This document shows, piece by piece, positions 1 to 8,910 of a stretch of DNA of 64,000 nt; position 1 is the stretch's first letter; the number at the start of each line of letters is the position of its first letter. The stretch comes from Snodgrassella alvi wkB2. Its GTDB lineage: Bacteria; Pseudomonadota; Gammaproteobacteria; Burkholderiales; Neisseriaceae. Made by a program: the position numbers and the translations under genes. Below the pieces are notes generated by a model, which did not search any database, was not told where the DNA came from, and saw only the letters and a list, made by a program, of their open reading frames with translations. Location of the stretch: NCBI RefSeq assembly GCF_000600005.1, contig NZ_CP007446.1:124001-188000 (forward strand), written 5' to 3'.

Positions 1-445
1 ACTGTTCAGCGGCAAATTCCCTTGCTGCATTCTTTACGGCCTCTGGTGGCGTTCCTGCGGACATAGAAAGCACAATATTAATTGCTTCCCGCTTTTTACT
101 ATGTTCCGGTATTCCTAGTTTCTGCCAGTCATTGATCTGGCCATATACTTCTTTTTTGCCTTGGAGTTTCTCACCATCCTGATTTTCTATATCTATTTCA
201 CCATTCCGGCTTATGTAATTGAGATGGCCGCGAATTCCTTTCAATCCGGTACTTGTATTACTTTTGCGCTTGGAAATTTTAACCATTACTTCAGGTTGCT
301 TAAGAGCCGCAGCACGCAAATTGGCCAGACCATAGCCAGCTTTTAGCGATGGCGTAGGTTTCTTTTTGAATAAAGAAAAACCGACAGAATCTTTCGTTCT
401 GACGGCGCGGGTTTTGTATAACCAATCGTCTATGGATCTGCTCAT
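1..445 (-). CDS. Relaxase (plasmid mobilisation, MobA/VirD2-like), N-terminal part only
   Basis: The minus strand is open from an ATG at 445 to the left edge (148 codons), so the C-terminal part lies outside the window. Seen: a basic N-terminus followed by KISKRKSNTSTGLKGIRGHL and NYISRNGEIDIENQDGE, the layout of the first half of Mob-family relaxases. These nick oriT and pilot single-stranded DNA in conjugative mobilisation. The ATG overlaps the stop of the upstream MobC-like frame as ATGA, typical of translationally coupled mobC-mobA pairs. Whether the gene is intact beyond the edge cannot be seen. Its partner lacks a recognisable start, so the module may be a relic of an integrated plasmid or mobilisable island. 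Confidence 0.7.
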   Translation of the reverse strand, partial: MSRSIDDWLYKTRAVRTKDSVGFSLFKKKPTPSLKAGYGLANLRAAALKQPEVMVKISKRKSNTSTGLKGIRGHLNYISRNGEIDIENQDGEKLQGKKEVYGQINDWQKLGIPEHSKKREAINIVLSMSAGTPPEAVKNAAREFAAEQ

Positions 446-900
446 TCAAATTTTCTCCTACTTGCCTGGATTACTTCACTTACACTTTCTGTGTGTTTCT
501 CAATGAGTGTACGAAGTTTCTGAATTTCATCTGTGGTGATTCCGCCTGATTCACCAATGTTCAGCTGACGAGCTATCTGATTAAGATTGCGCCCGATGCG
601 TAACAGCTGGTAATTGGACTGATACAGTGCCTGCATTTCATTATTTGACAGGGTAGGGTGTCCGGTAATGTAGTGATTGATAATATCCACAACAAAGGCA
701 TTAGATGTCATTAAATGTTGTCCAGATACTGCGTTTAAATATTCAAGCTGGTCATTGTTTATTTGTATTTCCAGTCTTTTTTTATTTCGTTGGCTGTCTG
801 CATTGCTGTAGTTATTTACACTATCCTTTGGCTCAAGATTTAGCTGCTCTAATAATAAAGTTTTGGCCAGTTTTGAAATACTAGGCTTACCGGCATTTAT
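442..900 (-). CDS. MobC-like relaxosome accessory protein, start codon unresolved
   Basis: MobC proteins bind oriT through an N-terminal ribbon-helix-helix and help the relaxase. The frame reads in from a stop at 901-903 and is open to the TGA at 442. The only ATG, at 711, would begin in the middle of the domain. Residues upstream of it (KKRLEIQINNDQLEYLNA, about 724-780) match the usual RHH strand-helix start of MobC, and the downstream motif GRNLNQIARQLN is the family hallmark. With no ATG, GTG or TTG in the upstream part, the natural 5' end seems lost, or an unusual CTG near 868-870 is used. It overlaps the relaxase start by 4 nt. A 5'-truncated remnant is the likeliest reading. Confidence 0.6.
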   Translation of the reverse strand: MNAGKPSISKLAKTLLLEQLNLEPKDSVNNYSNADSQRNKKRLEIQINNDQLEYLNAVSGQHLMTSNAFVVDIINHYITGHPTLSNNEMQALYQSNYQLLRIGRNLNQIARQLNIGESGGITTDEIQKLRTLIEKHTESVSEVIQASRRKFE

Positions 901-973
901 CTAGGGTTACTATTTTTTTCTCTCTAAATTATCAGTTGTGACAAAACTGTGATACTTCTATGTCATGATATTG

Positions 974-1394
974 TCAATCTTTTATGCATGTTGAATTAAA
1001 TGCTCTAATACCAAATGAGCATATCTTTGCCTCCATTTCTAAAGATTTCCATTCGAAAGTCATATATAAAACGCTATCTTTAACTAGTCTGGTAGCCCAT
1101 GTATGTCCTGAATCATACCGATTGAATTCTTACTTAAAACCTCTGCAGGTGAGGTATTACTGATTTCAGTGCGACCAGTAATAGTATTTACATTTCTAGA
1201 TCCGAGCTGTGCAAACTCATTTTGTATTTTTTAGGTAATAATCAAAATTCGCTAAACTTGTTTGTAGACCGCTTAATTCCAGAAACCAGACTATGTCTAT
1301 GTTAGATATTTTAGCCTGCATCAATTTAATAATGTTATCTTAGAACTGCTCAAATTTAGAAGATTTTTTCTTGATAATTTTTATAACTCTTCAG
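974..1394 (-). pseudogene. Frameshifted gene of unknown family
   Basis: No single frame is long, but three consecutive minus-strand segments read as ordinary protein and join by frameshifts. The first (about 1394-1225) includes KKKSSKFEQF, an in-frame TAA, then IDIVWFLELSGLQ and LANFDYYLKNTK. The second (about 1220-1125) includes NEFAQLGSRNVNTITGRTEI and SNTSPAEVLSK. The third (about 1124-974) includes NRYDSGHTWATRLVKDS and SLEMEAKICSFGIRAF, ending at the TGA at 974-976. Their order and spacing suggest one former gene of about 130 residues with at least one nonsense and two frameshift lesions. I do not recognise the family. It sits between mobilisation genes and a toxin remnant. Confidence 0.4.
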
Positions 1395-1475
1395 TTGAAA
1401 TACCTATAATCTAATTCTTACAAGCCAAGTGCAGGAGAGAAAGCGACAATTATTAATAAACCAAAGGAATAGAAA

Positions 1476-1844
1476 ATGAATAAGATTAAATGGATAACTC
1501 AGGCGATAGCGCAGCCTTGTGAAGTACAAAAAAGTTTATTTCCTGATTTTGTGAATGTTGCGGACGAGCTGGCTGTTGAGTGGGAAATGGCTTTAGATGA
1601 ATTAAACGATCCTTTGGTCGCATCTTCTTTCACGTCTGAGCAAAAATTGGCAATTAAACAGTTAGATGATAATATGTTATCTATAAGTGGAGCACCTAAC
1701 ATCCAATACTGGAAAAACGATGCGCTTTGTCAATGTGCTGAGTGGCAGAATATGAGAGAAATGGCTATGGCAATATTACTCATCATGGGATGGGAAATTA
1801 CCGTACCGGCAAAACCTGTTGCTCTATATATTAATCACAGTTAA
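1476..1844 (+). CDS. Hypothetical protein, possible orphan immunity protein
   Basis: An intact 122-codon gene with a good ribosome binding site (AAAGGAA, 8-9 nt before the ATG). No signal peptide or membrane segment is visible. The sequence is acidic with several Trp and Cys residues and I do not recognise it. It lies just upstream of a broken toxin C-terminal remnant (1928-2213) and downstream of another broken gene. A role as a stranded immunity protein is therefore plausible, but this is inferred only from size, acidity and context. Confidence 0.55.
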   Translation: MNKIKWITQAIAQPCEVQKSLFPDFVNVADELAVEWEMALDELNDPLVASSFTSEQKLAIKQLDDNMLSISGAPNIQYWKNDALCQCAEWQNMREMAMAILLIMGWEITVPAKPVALYINHS

Positions 1845-1927
1845 ATATAAGATCCTAGCCTGTTGTATACCGGTATGCGCCTAATACACTCTCTTGGATT
1901 GCCCGTGGGGATTGAGCGTAGGTTGTA

Positions 1928-2213
1928 GCGCAGAACAATTAGCCAATAATAGGGCTAATGGGAAAAAGATGAAGCATAGGTTTTAGATAAACTAAGTAAA
2001 AAAGATAATATTATAGTTATAGGTACTCAAGTTCATGTAAAAACTCCGGGTCTAGGTAGAGGGCAAAGGATTGATATTCTTATTTGAGATTTACATACAG
2101 GGAAAATAAAAGCTATTGAGGTTAAATATAATGGTGCTACTAAATGTAATGATGGAACTTCAACTAAGGCAGGAAAAGGGGCTTGTTCGCGACACGGTGG
2201 AATAGCACGATAG
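1928..2213 (+). pseudogene. Broken toxin C-terminal remnant with DUF3761-like end
   Basis: The frame from about 1982 reads KKDNIIVIGTQVHV, TPGLGRGQRIDILI, then an in-frame TGA, then HTGKIKAIEVKYNGATK and CNDGTSTKAGKGACSRHGG, ending at TAG 2211-2213. The last block matches the Cys-rich DUF3761 signature (CxDGT...GxCSxHGG). The block before it (RIDILI...IKAIEVKY) resembles the strand layout of restriction-endonuclease-fold toxin nucleases. An upstream piece (AEQLANNRANGKK, about 1928-1970) is in another frame. With a stop and a frameshift it cannot make the full protein. It probably came from the tail of a polymorphic toxin whose delivery part is gone. Confidence 0.55.
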
Positions 2214-2307
2214 AAATTTAAGCAATAGTGTGAGAATAATATTTTTAAAGTAGTATTTTGCACTTAAAAATATTTAATTTTAAAAAGGGACATTGCCGTT
2301 TTTATAC

Positions 2308-2341
2308 AATTATTTTGGTTGCACAGGCAACCAAAATAATT
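2308..2341. terminator. Perfect 15-bp hairpin
   Basis: AATTATTTTGGTTGC and GCAACCAAAATAATT form a perfect 15-bp stem around the loop ACAG. It lies between the toxin remnant (+) and the 3' end of the minus-strand T6SS operon (tssA stop at 2582). There is no long T-run on the plus side, so it could be a terminator for either strand or only a stable structured element. Confidence 0.45.
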
Positions 2342-2581
2342 AGTAAAAGTATAAAGAGATTTAAATTCTGATAAGTTTAATTAAAAGTACATTTGAAGCT
2401 GATTTAATGTAGATTCATTTTTAACATTAACTACCAGCTAAATAAATATCATTTTTTATTTTTAGCGTTCAATATCAGAAACTTCAGATGTTAATTTGCT
2501 GATAATTCTGGATCCTGTTCTATATTTATTTTCATACAATTTTCTGTTTATTTTGGCATATAGTAATTAAAAAGTTGATTT

Positions 2582-3667
2582 TTATGATTCTGAGTCATCC
2601 CATTTCTGCAGCAGTTCCAATGGTATAGTGTTAACTACTTCGGAAAATCGTTTGCCGACCATGCGTTCAGCCTGACGTAGCAGCGGAATGGTTGGACTAC
2701 TTGGTTCATGAGCTTCAAACCAGTTACGGATGTCTTCAATACGTTGAAGTGCATCAAAGCGGTCGGTAATCGCAGCCGGCAAAAACTTCTCTGACTCATT
2801 TATTATTGTTTCTTCCGGAGAAGAAAGAGTCATTTCTGCAGTTTCAGTGATTGATGTTTCACTGGAAACTATTAGTGTATCTGCTTGTATATTGTTTTCG
2901 TCAATAGTTTCGCGTTTTGGTGCAGCCCGGGTTTCATTATCCTGTAATATTTTCAGTAATTTTTTTAGCGGATTTAAATCTGGTGCTGTATTTTTCAGAA
3001 TTTCATCAGCCCAGGTTTGCAGCTTATCAAGGATCGGTATAGTTTCATCCAGTGCTGTCAGAGCCTGACTGGCACGTAAACGTAAATCCACCAGCTGTCG
3101 CCGAACCGAATCAGGTGCCAGTGCATCAGCAGGGCGCGGTATTGATAAAGATCGTTCTACGTCCCTGATTTGCAGCCGCAGTGCTGAATTGCTCGATAAA
3201 GTAATACTGCGGATATCAGCCATTACTCCTTCCGGATCGATGAGTGCCGCCAGAGCATTGCTGCGTACCAGAGCCGCATCTTCTTCATCACCTGTTTCAT
3301 CAGATTCAATCTGCGGATAGATATCTTGCGGATAAGTACTACAGGCTGATTCCAGTAACTCTAACCCATCGCGCAATCCTGTAGCACCATTAAGCTGGAT
3401 TTTGCTGCGAAGCAAGATAATGTAAATCCGGATGTCTTTGGTACGCAGTAGCAATCTCAATGCATCACGTTCGATTTCATTCCAGTTTACGCCTTCCGGT
3501 TTGTTGACGAAATCACCGTATTGCGCTTCTGGCTGTTCAGTAGAATTAGAGAGTAATAGCAGAAATTCCGGATCGTATTCAAGGTTGCTGCCACAGGGCT
3601 GCTCATCAGACACAGGCGCAAGAAGATCGGCATATTTTGGATTTGTTTTTGATTTTTTGTTACTCAT
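2582..3667 (-). CDS. tssA: T6SS baseplate/cap protein TssA (ImpA family)
   Basis: TssA primes and coordinates sheath and tube polymerisation from the baseplate. The 361-aa protein has the ImpA_N domain in its first ~130 residues (LLAPVSDEQPCGSNLEYDPE, then the VNWNEIERDALRLL region) and a variable C-terminal part. The C-terminus contains the TDRFDALQRIEDIRNWFEAH and PLLRQAERMVGKRF helices usual for the family. I chose the ATG at 3667 rather than one at 3697 because AGGAAA lies 3 nt upstream and the longer form would overlap tssG. It is the last gene of the minus-strand T6SS operon, 7 nt after tssG. Confidence 0.9.
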   Translation of the reverse strand: MSNKKSKTNPKYADLLAPVSDEQPCGSNLEYDPEFLLLLSNSTEQPEAQYGDFVNKPEGVNWNEIERDALRLLLRTKDIRIYIILLRSKIQLNGATGLRDGLELLESACSTYPQDIYPQIESDETGDEEDAALVRSNALAALIDPEGVMADIRSITLSSNSALRLQIRDVERSLSIPRPADALAPDSVRRQLVDLRLRASQALTALDETIPILDKLQTWADEILKNTAPDLNPLKKLLKILQDNETRAAPKRETIDENNIQADTLIVSSETSITETAEMTLSSPEETIINESEKFLPAAITDRFDALQRIEDIRNWFEAHEPSSPTIPLLRQAERMVGKRFSEVVNTIPLELLQKWDDSES

Positions 3668-3674
3668 TATTTCC

Positions 3675-4727
3675 TCACAACTTTCTGATGCCGGCATATT
3701 GTTCAGGTTGATAGGTCATGCCGGTAACCGGAAGATCGTCTATTGATTGTCCCAGCCATGTTGTCCAGCCCAGACGCTGGTCAGCCCCAATTTGTGCCGG
3801 TGGGGCTGAACGCGGATTAAGCTGGAGTTGAATTTCCCATTCATACTCATAACCGACAAAAGCCCTGACCCACTCGATTAGCCTCGGTAAATCACGCCCG
3901 TTAGGTAAAAAATGTAAGTAGTTGTCCAGATTTAAGGGACCAATTGTTAGGCGAAATTTATGCTGGCGATCCGGTACCATTTGTCCTACCAGAGCACCTT
4001 CACCCATAACAGATGCCGGTCCGGGAATTCCTAGACGGGTACGCTCTTCATCAGCAACCGGGATCCAGTGTAATACGTATTCCTGAAGATTAAACGGGAC
4101 GCCAAAATAATATGCTAATGTTGAGGTAATACCATCCGGATTACGTGCTTCACGTACCAGATGTGCCCCGGCTGCCAGTCTGGGATGAGAGGGAAGCGGG
4201 CTGTCAGTAATTTCATCAAGGCTTTGTCCGCTCAGGCTGGCAATATAAAATGAGAAATCCTCTGCATCGCCTCTGTCCAGCCCACCACCGGCTGATTGCG
4301 CACTTTGCCAAGCATTGTAAAATTGTGTCAGATAACGATGATGAAACAGATCTGTAAAATCAACTAATGTTGTGTCACGATTACTGTCCCGCCGACTCAG
4401 GGCAGTTTCGGTATAGTGCATCGGTAACGGACCGTTTGCTCCCCATAAACCGAGTCCGTATAGCCGTATTCGAAAATTTCCTTCTGAAGTTAGGGATGCA
4501 TCAGCAATTTCGCGAGGCGCGAATACTAGAGAAGGTGATTGCCCAAGCCGAAATGGCTCCTGCTGAGGAAGTGCGGCATGTCCTATTGGCATTTTTAGCT
4601 GAGACTGTGCCCCAAATCGACGCATGAGACTCAGATATCCGTAACGCCATGGTGTTTCACTTGCCCTGTTAAGAGTCTCATGCCAAGTGCTATCGGATGT
4701 ATTTACCGGTTCAGCTGGCTGATTCAT
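3675..4727 (-). CDS. tssG: T6SS baseplate protein TssG (VasB/ImpH family)
   Basis: TssG forms the baseplate wedge with TssE, TssF and TssK. This 350-aa protein shows the family pattern: an N-terminal SLMRRFGAQSQLKMPIGHAA segment, the LWGANGPLPMHYTE block near residue 105, the FHHRYLTQFYNAWQS block, and the C-terminal RLGWTTWLGQ segment. The ATG at 4727 is preferred over 4763: it has AGGGG upstream and its A is the last base of the tssF stop (TGATG), implying translational coupling. Confidence 0.92.
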   Translation of the reverse strand: MNQPAEPVNTSDSTWHETLNRASETPWRYGYLSLMRRFGAQSQLKMPIGHAALPQQEPFRLGQSPSLVFAPREIADASLTSEGNFRIRLYGLGLWGANGPLPMHYTETALSRRDSNRDTTLVDFTDLFHHRYLTQFYNAWQSAQSAGGGLDRGDAEDFSFYIASLSGQSLDEITDSPLPSHPRLAAGAHLVREARNPDGITSTLAYYFGVPFNLQEYVLHWIPVADEERTRLGIPGPASVMGEGALVGQMVPDRQHKFRLTIGPLNLDNYLHFLPNGRDLPRLIEWVRAFVGYEYEWEIQLQLNPRSAPPAQIGADQRLGWTTWLGQSIDDLPVTGMTYQPEQYAGIRKL

Positions 4728-6610
4728 CAGATGGCACCCCTTCCGCCCATACGTACTGGCCAAAGTGCAATTTGTCCGCGCTGAATGCTATGTAATGCAG
4801 TTTGTGTAAAAGTATTAATAGCGACATGACGCGACAAATAATGCTCTAGAATGAGACCGAACAAATAAGGACTAACACCGGAAAATCCATCTTCATCAAT
4901 GGTTAGTTCACATTTAATACCACGTCCGTAAACTAAAGGACCTGCTCCTGGTAAACGTCGGGTAACCGGTTCCGTTTTTGCACCGATCAGGCTTTGTATC
5001 TGGCGTAATTGTGGACTGTCATGTGTCGGTACGAACAGCCGTAACATATCCCTTAATGCCTGCCCTCCCGGGCGGTGAGCCATATCTGATAATGGCAGAT
5101 AATTGAAGGATAATTGCCGGATCAGACGCCAGGCAATTTCTCGTTCTGCAAAAGGTGCGCGTGGCGGGCGTGGTGGCCGAATCAGACCGATACTTTCTAC
5201 TGGTACTGAATCATCAATAGACAAGTCGTCAATGCCATTACGGGGAACCAGAGTGGCCAGATCACGATTGGTAAGTAAAGCTGTAGCTGACAGGTATCGC
5301 AAATATTCCGGATAAGGCGCATCATTTTGGTCAACTAGAGACAGAAAAATTTCAGTGCCGATATAATTAGTGCGTGTACCGTATTTGCGTGCATTATTGG
5401 ACAGTTTGCGTTGTTCCCTGCGCAATGAAAAATAGCGGCCATAATTACCTTCATCATTATTAAGAGTATGATAAAGCGGGCGGAACGTTAGCTCTTCTGT
5501 CGTTTTGGCTCTTAATCCGTGTACGGTTTCGATGGTATAAAATTCATAATCAAGTGGTCGCGAGCGATCGGGTACCAGATGTAGTTCGGTACGTGTTGTA
5601 TCTAGCTCAATACGATCGGTACGTTTACGGAACAGATTAATTAACGGTGTGCAGAACAGAGCAAACTGATCTGCGGTTGTTTGATTGATCAGCCAGCTAT
5701 CAGGAATGCGGTTGAGTAAAATAACAATCTCAGCTTTATTACCGTTGATTTTACGTAAACCTGTGGCCAGACCTGTAGGTGTAAAAAAGTAAAATCTTTC
5801 CGGACAGCTGAAATATTCATGCAGCAGATTATGCCCGTGGAAAACATCCCAGGTAAGGGGGAGTAAACCCTGACCCGGTTCTAAACCCTCATGTACGACC
5901 GCATCACGTATATTAATATCCAGTGAACCGGTAAATTGTCCGGGCTGACCAGCTATAGTTGCAACAGCACTGGTGTGCAGCAATTCAAAAAGATGTGAAG
6001 CAATTCTTTCTTCTCCACACAGATAAATAGGCAGCCGATCCAGTCCTTGAATCTGATTAAAATTGATTTCACCAAAAGTATGCAGAGTTAGGCGTAAGGC
6101 TCCGGCAACTTTGGTATGTGCCGGTAAATAACGATTTAGTAAAGGCATATCAGGTGGTGCAGCCGTTAATCGCGCCTCAGTAATCTGTATTGGCCATAGA
6201 GTAACCTCCTGACTATTGCGGAATTCACAGACGGTATTCTCTCCAACTGGAATGCCGGCACGGAAAGATGAGTGTCTGGGTACCTTGAATCCATTTATGA
6301 AATCACCTTCCGTATGGCTCGGATGTAGTTGTGCTACGGCCATGGACGGTGTTGGTGTTACATAATTCGGATAAATGACTTCCAGAAGACGCTGTGTAAA
6401 CCGGGGAAATTCCGCATCAATTTTTAACTGGGTACGGGCAGTCAGAAAACAGAAGGCTTCGATCATCCTTTCTACATAAGGATCAGCGATATCTATACCC
6501 TGCATACCCAGCCGTTTGGCAATTTTGGGGTGCTGGCGTGAAAATTCAGCTGCCATTTCACGCATGTAGGTAAGTTCTTTATTGTAGTAATCGAGTAATA
6601 ATGGATCCAT
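4727..6610 (-). CDS. tssF: T6SS baseplate protein TssF (VasA/ImpG family)
   Basis: Largest wedge component of the T6SS baseplate, 627 aa, normal length. It begins MDPLLLDYYNKELTYMREMA, continues through EFSRQHPKIAKRLGMQGIDI and DPYVERMIEAFCFLTARTQ, and ends with the GLILEHYLSRHVAINTFTQT region: all classic TssF features. It starts 9 nt after the tssE stop and shares one base with the tssG start. It should act in the cytoplasm as part of the gp6-like ring. Confidence 0.95.
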   Translation of the reverse strand: MDPLLLDYYNKELTYMREMAAEFSRQHPKIAKRLGMQGIDIADPYVERMIEAFCFLTARTQLKIDAEFPRFTQRLLEVIYPNYVTPTPSMAVAQLHPSHTEGDFINGFKVPRHSSFRAGIPVGENTVCEFRNSQEVTLWPIQITEARLTAAPPDMPLLNRYLPAHTKVAGALRLTLHTFGEINFNQIQGLDRLPIYLCGEERIASHLFELLHTSAVATIAGQPGQFTGSLDINIRDAVVHEGLEPGQGLLPLTWDVFHGHNLLHEYFSCPERFYFFTPTGLATGLRKINGNKAEIVILLNRIPDSWLINQTTADQFALFCTPLINLFRKRTDRIELDTTRTELHLVPDRSRPLDYEFYTIETVHGLRAKTTEELTFRPLYHTLNNDEGNYGRYFSLRREQRKLSNNARKYGTRTNYIGTEIFLSLVDQNDAPYPEYLRYLSATALLTNRDLATLVPRNGIDDLSIDDSVPVESIGLIRPPRPPRAPFAEREIAWRLIRQLSFNYLPLSDMAHRPGGQALRDMLRLFVPTHDSPQLRQIQSLIGAKTEPVTRRLPGAGPLVYGRGIKCELTIDEDGFSGVSPYLFGLILEHYLSRHVAINTFTQTALHSIQRGQIALWPVRMGGRGAI

Positions 6611-6619
6611 GATTGTCTA

Positions 6620-7126
6620 TCAGATGATGCTAATCCTGTTGGTTTCTAGATCAAAAGCGCTTTGCACAATGAATGATGTCGGATATGGTTCAGTCAGAAT
6701 CCGGCCGCGTATTTCAAACAACAGAACGTTATAGTTCAGTTTTGTTTCATCTTTCATAAGTGGTGCAACACCTAATGAAGATGCCTCCAGCCTGGGTTCG
6801 AAACGCAGGATTGCCCGGCGAATAGCTTTTTCAATATCTGCCCATTTGCGTTCATGCATATACTGACCGGCGATAGGCGGAACACCATAATTCACTACTG
6901 ATGAGGCAACCTGCGGGTATTTCCCCACATCTATTTCATCTTCCAGATTTGTGGTGTTGAGCAGGAGCATCAGATCACGCTGAACAATTTCACGTAACCG
7001 GCTGGCAGAGACTGTATAGTTATCTGAAAGTTCAGTTTTGCGTCCCGGAGCATCATCGCGTAAACGATCAAATAATGTCGGTAGCAGGTGTTCTCTGGGA
7101 CGTAGTGGAGGAAATTGTTCAGCCAT
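6620..7126 (-). CDS. tssE: T6SS baseplate protein TssE (gp25-like lysozyme-related)
   Basis: TssE is the gp25-like protein that anchors the sheath to the baseplate. The 168-aa sequence has the N-terminal LFDRLRDDAPG, the SRLREIVQRDLMLLLNT helix, the VVNYGVPPI motif, and the C-terminal EIRGRILTEPYPTSFIVQS strand pair typical of gp25. It overlaps tagJ by 8 nt, consistent with coupled expression. Confidence 0.92.
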   Translation of the reverse strand: MAEQFPPLRPREHLLPTLFDRLRDDAPGRKTELSDNYTVSASRLREIVQRDLMLLLNTTNLEDEIDVGKYPQVASSVVNYGVPPIAGQYMHERKWADIEKAIRRAILRFEPRLEASSLGVAPLMKDETKLNYNVLLFEIRGRILTEPYPTSFIVQSAFDLETNRISII

Positions 7127-7961
7127 TTATTGCTTCTTTATTATCTGCAAATGTACATGAAGTCATTTCTAGGATACCAATATCATTTTGATCTGTTTGC
7201 CAGGTTTTTTGTCCTAAGGGACGTACTGATGTTTGTCCATGCTCTTGCCAGATTGTTTCCCTGCATAACATTAATGATTCACCTGCTGATTCAGATCCGC
7301 AGCAGCGTGCAAGCAGAAAAGCATGGTGTTCTGATCCGTCTTTCAGTGTTATCAGTGCCGGTTTCCAGAGTAAATCGAGAATAGTTTTAGGTTGTTCAGA
7401 AGAAATAGCACTTAGTTGTTCGAAAGGCAGCCATGTATAGATACCTCCGGTTACCAGTTCAATAGCAGGACCCAACCATGTGTCACTGTCTGCAATCCAT
7501 GCAAATTCACCGCCCGGTTCAATAACACCGGAAACATCTTTACCGGATCCCAATGCTCCTTCTCTGATTTCATCAGCTTTTTCTTCATCCCCTGACTGAT
7601 TCAGGGCAATTGCGTCAAGTAACTGATCCACCCATGCTGGCGGTGGCTGAATAAATCCCGGACGTTTGCGACCGGTAAAACATTCTTTCCGATATATTTC
7701 ACAGGTAATCAGTCCTCTGTAAGCATGTGCTTCCTGTTCAAATCCGGATTGCATTTGCGCGCAAACCTGCAGTTGTTTCAATGCTCGCTGCCAGTCACCC
7801 AGAAGGCATAATAACTGAAATAGCAACCAGCGCTGAGCAGGGTCTGTCGGGCTGACTTTGATCTGTTGTTCAGTTTCCTGAATCAGCGTAGTGATTGACC
7901 GGTCTGCCATCCATTGTTGTAGCGTCGATGGATTATCATGATTACTGCTGGTGATTGTCAT
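7119..7961 (-). CDS. tagJ: T6SS accessory protein TagJ (ImpE/SciE family)
   Basis: ImpE/SciE-family proteins bind the TssB sheath N-terminus and modulate ClpV-driven sheath recycling in systems that carry them. The 280-aa protein starts with tetratricopeptide-like helices (PAQRWLLFQLLCLLGDWQRA, LKQLQVCAQMQS) and ends in the ImpE C-terminal domain (GGEFAWIADSDTWLGPAIE, GGIYTWLPFEQL). It overlaps the upstream FHA-like gene by 20 nt and tssE by 8 nt. TagJ occurs with a subset of TssH/TssB types, so its presence here fits the separate plus-strand tssH-tssB-tssC operon. Confidence 0.85.
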   Translation of the reverse strand: MTITSSNHDNPSTLQQWMADRSITTLIQETEQQIKVSPTDPAQRWLLFQLLCLLGDWQRALKQLQVCAQMQSGFEQEAHAYRGLITCEIYRKECFTGRKRPGFIQPPPAWVDQLLDAIALNQSGDEEKADEIREGALGSGKDVSGVIEPGGEFAWIADSDTWLGPAIELVTGGIYTWLPFEQLSAISSEQPKTILDLLWKPALITLKDGSEHHAFLLARCCGSESAGESLMLCRETIWQEHGQTSVRPLGQKTWQTDQNDIGILEMTSCTFADNKEAING

Positions 7962-8910
7962 CGGTAGAATCCTTTTGATAATTATTAGAAAATTGAGTCA
8001 TACGGTAATGACTGTCCACACTTACAGTATGATGGTCTTTTCTGGTCAGTGCTGGCGGTATATGAGTATGACCGGTATGCTGTTGCCAGCCTGGTGCAAA
8101 CAGGCGTAAGACTTCTGGTATTTCTTCAATGTGAAAGAGTTCTGCCTCTCTCAGACTATCCAGTCCGTTAAAAATATCATCTATATTTAACGGCCCGGAA
8201 ACTATATCCTGTAACGTCATTAACGGATCAGTATTGCCAGACAGATCAGCTAGATTAATGGTGGACACTGAACTTGAAATATTGTTTTGCAACAGTCTTT
8301 TTTGCCAGACATAGTCATTATCGGATAATTGCGGTGTGTCCAGAGCATGACAATACTCCTGTAATAACTCATGAAAAATAGTTTCGGCCGGTGATTCTTC
8401 CTGAGATGAATCCTTGACTTTGAATGCCGTGCTTTCCAATAATTCATACGGCAGATTGGGTATGATCAGATCAAAAGGATTTTCTTCCGCATTTTCTTTT
8501 TGCTTTTGAGGATCAAACCAAGTCAGCTCTAAAGGCATTATTTCTTTAGTTGACGGAATAATACTGGTTGTTTCAAACTCTGGTTTTGTATCTGTCTGTT
8601 CTTCAGGATTGATTTGCCAGATAGATAATCCCCATTCAAGAGTATCGCCATCATGCAGTTGAAACCAGTGATTTGATGTCAGGGTGATTTCGTTTACAGC
8701 GCAATGTACTTCTGAAGACTTGTTTAACAGCTGCCATCCGTTCTTTGAATATTGAAAGCATAACGCCAAATCTTCGTTTTCAGGAGCTTCCTCAACATGG
8801 AGCTCATATATCGCATTTTTCATAAAAAAAGCGAAATCTTTCAATTCATAGATTTCACCAATCTTGATCCCGCGAAGGTAGTCAAGACGTAATAACAGCG
8901 TACTGTTCAT
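7942..8910 (-). CDS. FHA-like T6SS protein (TagH/Fha-related, divergent)
   Basis: First gene of the minus-strand T6SS operon, 322 aa. The N-terminal ~100 residues have an FHA-like strand pattern ending in HWFQLHDGDTLEWGLSIWQI, but I do not see the usual GR and SRxH phosphothreonine-binding residues. The rest is acidic and low complexity until a C-terminal ELFHIEEIPEVLRLFAPGW segment, which matches the type VI FHA-associated C-terminus. The start at 8910 is preferred over 8937 because GGAAAG lies 6-7 nt upstream. No Ser/Thr kinase PpkA or phosphatase PppA is nearby, so regulation by threonine phosphorylation is doubtful. Confidence 0.7.
   Translation of the reverse strand: MNSTLLLRLDYLRGIKIGEIYELKDFAFFMKNAIYELHVEEAPENEDLALCFQYSKNGWQLLNKSSEVHCAVNEITLTSNHWFQLHDGDTLEWGLSIWQINPEEQTDTKPEFETTSIIPSTKEIMPLELTWFDPQKQKENAEENPFDLIIPNLPYELLESTAFKVKDSSQEESPAETIFHELLQEYCHALDTPQLSDNDYVWQKRLLQNNISSSVSTINLADLSGNTDPLMTLQDIVSGPLNIDDIFNGLDSLREAELFHIEEIPEVLRLFAPGWQQHTGHTHIPPALTRKDHHTVSVDSHYRMTQFSNNYQKDSTDDNHQQ

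Noticed and set aside
161-346. A 61-codon plus-strand frame at 161-346
   Set aside because: It lies antisense to the relaxase, whose translation is clearly protein-like; the plus frame is a shadow.
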